Below are positions 4,636 to 5,269 of a stretch of 5,269 nt of DNA, in pieces (within the stretch, counting starts at the first letter, position 1; every line of letters begins with the position of its first letter). The DNA comes from Pyrodictiaceae archaeon (GTDB lineage Archaea > Thermoproteota > Thermoprotei_A > Sulfolobales > Pyrodictiaceae). The position numbers were made by a program, and so were the translations under genes. Below the pieces are notes generated by a model. The model searched no databases. It was not told where the DNA came from and was given only the letters and a program-made list of their open reading frames with translations. The DNA is taken from positions 1 to 5,269 of the forward strand of contig JALUFI010000070.1 in NCBI GenBank assembly GCA_027043685.1, read 5' to 3'.

Positions 4636-5235
4636 ATGGCGAGCCGCTTCGCTAGAGGCAAGTGGCTCCTGCCCCTTGTCGCCGCGGCCGCGGTAGCAGC
4701 GATGGTGAGCGCGAGCGTCTTCGTAGTCTACCCGGTGAGCGGCACGCTGAGCTTCACTAAGCCGCCCATAGTGCTTAACGCTGGCTCCAACGCCGGCCAG
4801 GCGGACCTAGGCAGCGGCAACACCATAACAGTCACGCTCGGCGAGAACCAGACAAGCGCCTCCATAACACTGCACCCGACCTACGAGACAACCTACTACT
4901 ACAGCGTCCTCTACGTCAACAACACGGACAACAGCAGCGCCTACTACGTGAGGTTCAAGCTCAGCACGTCCAGCACGCTCCCCTCCGGCGAGCAGATAAC
5001 AGCGCTAATATACAACGCAACCGGCTACCTGGTCGGCAGCGTCACGATAAACAGCACAGTGACCAGCAACTGGAACAATGGCTGGCTAACACTGGCCGCA
5101 GGCAAGGGCTTCAGGGTAGACTTCAAGATAGTCTATCCCGAGGGGCAGCCGCTGCCCAGCACGCAGAGCTTCACGCTCAGCATAGTGTACAGCAACCAGA
5201 ACACCGAGAACCCGCCGGCAGCGGCCACCAGCTAG
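4636..5235 (+). CDS. Secreted, glycosylation-prone beta-rich protein; candidate surface-filament (thread/pilus-like) subunit
   Basis: The 199-residue product starts with a secretory signal: a basic n-region (MASRFARGK), a hydrophobic core (WLLPLVAAAAVAAMV), then SAS at 25-27 as a possible signal peptidase I site. The mature part is rich in Ser, Thr, Asn and Tyr with alternating beta-type strands (GTLSFTKPPIVL, NTITVTL, SASITL, YYYSVLYV, YYVRFKLS, QITALIY, FRVDFKIVY, SFTLSIVY) and no cysteine. It has five N-x-S/T sequons (Asn71, 95, 99, 127, 139) and ends in a Pro/Ala-rich tail without a membrane anchor. This outline resembles extracellular filament subunits of Thermoproteota, such as the Sulfolobus threads (Saci_0406 type) and the Pyrobaculum bundling pilus protein AbpA, where an N-terminal strand after the signal peptide inserts into the neighbouring subunit. 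That identity is inferred from outline, not from alignment; another small S-layer-associated or matrix protein is possible. No sortase-like or type IV prepilin motif is seen. Ile is almost always ATA. Confidence 0.75.
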   Translation: MASRFARGKWLLPLVAAAAVAAMVSASVFVVYPVSGTLSFTKPPIVLNAGSNAGQADLGSGNTITVTLGENQTSASITLHPTYETTYYYSVLYVNNTDNSSAYYVRFKLSTSSTLPSGEQITALIYNATGYLVGSVTINSTVTSNWNNGWLTLAAGKGFRVDFKIVYPEGQPLPSTQSFTLSIVYSNQNTENPPAAATS

Positions 5236-5259
5236 CCCTAGCGTAGGGGCAGGAGCCCC
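5236..5259 (+). terminator. GC hairpin just after the secreted-protein gene
   Basis: Directly after the stop, CCCTA (5236-5240) can pair with TAGGG (5244-5248). Alternatively GGGGC (5246-5250) pairs with GCCCC (5255-5259) around an AGGA loop. No T-tract is visible before the window ends, so this may be a 3' end stabiliser, part of a terminator, or chance in GC-rich DNA. Confidence 0.3.
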
Positions 5260-5269
5260 AGCCCCGTGC

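Overview
The window reads as chromosomal DNA from a GC-rich hyperthermophilic crenarchaeon. The signs are frequent AGG (Arg) and ATA (Ile) codons in otherwise GC-ending genes, archaeal SD sites of the GGTG/GGTGA kind, TTG/GTG starts, an archaeal-type PRPP synthase, and a secreted protein that resembles the surface-filament subunits of Thermoproteota. Pyrodictiaceae or other Desulfurococcales would fit, but no rRNA or other decisive marker is present, so the lineage is an inference.

Layout, left to right. (1) The 3' part of a MATE-family multidrug/Na+ antiporter (+), with its N-terminus beyond the left edge. (2) pyrD (-), a class 1 dihydroorotate dehydrogenase, convergent with the MATE gene; the two stop codons share one CTAG. 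(3) A divergent intergenic region with a TATA-like element for pyrD and a pair of imperfect direct repeats, one of which lies over the ribosome binding site of the next gene. (4) A tightly coupled two-gene unit (+): a small HEPN-like helical protein and a minimal nucleotidyltransferase (MNT) with the intact GSx10DxD motif and an unusual C-terminal cysteine/histidine zinc-finger-like module. This is the architecture of HEPN/MNT (HepT/MntA-type) toxin-antitoxin modules. (5) A GC hairpin followed by an AATTTT tract, which can serve both as terminator for that unit and as promoter for the next gene. (6) prs (+), ribose-phosphate pyrophosphokinase. (7) A 269-bp gene-free stretch with a long inverted repeat and several TATA-like elements. 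(8) A secreted, Ser/Thr/Asn/Tyr-rich beta protein (+) with a signal peptide and five N-glycosylation sequons, a candidate surface-thread or pilus-type subunit, followed by a GC hairpin near the right edge.

Functionally, pyrD and prs both feed pyrimidine nucleotide synthesis: PyrD makes orotate, and Prs makes the PRPP used by orotate phosphoribosyltransferase in the next step. They are on opposite strands and do not form an operon; the HEPN/MNT unit sits between them. The most interesting items are the zinc-finger-bearing MNT with its HEPN partner, the repeat pair in front of it, and the unassigned secreted glycoprotein candidate. No tRNA, rRNA, CRISPR array or insertion sequence was recognised.
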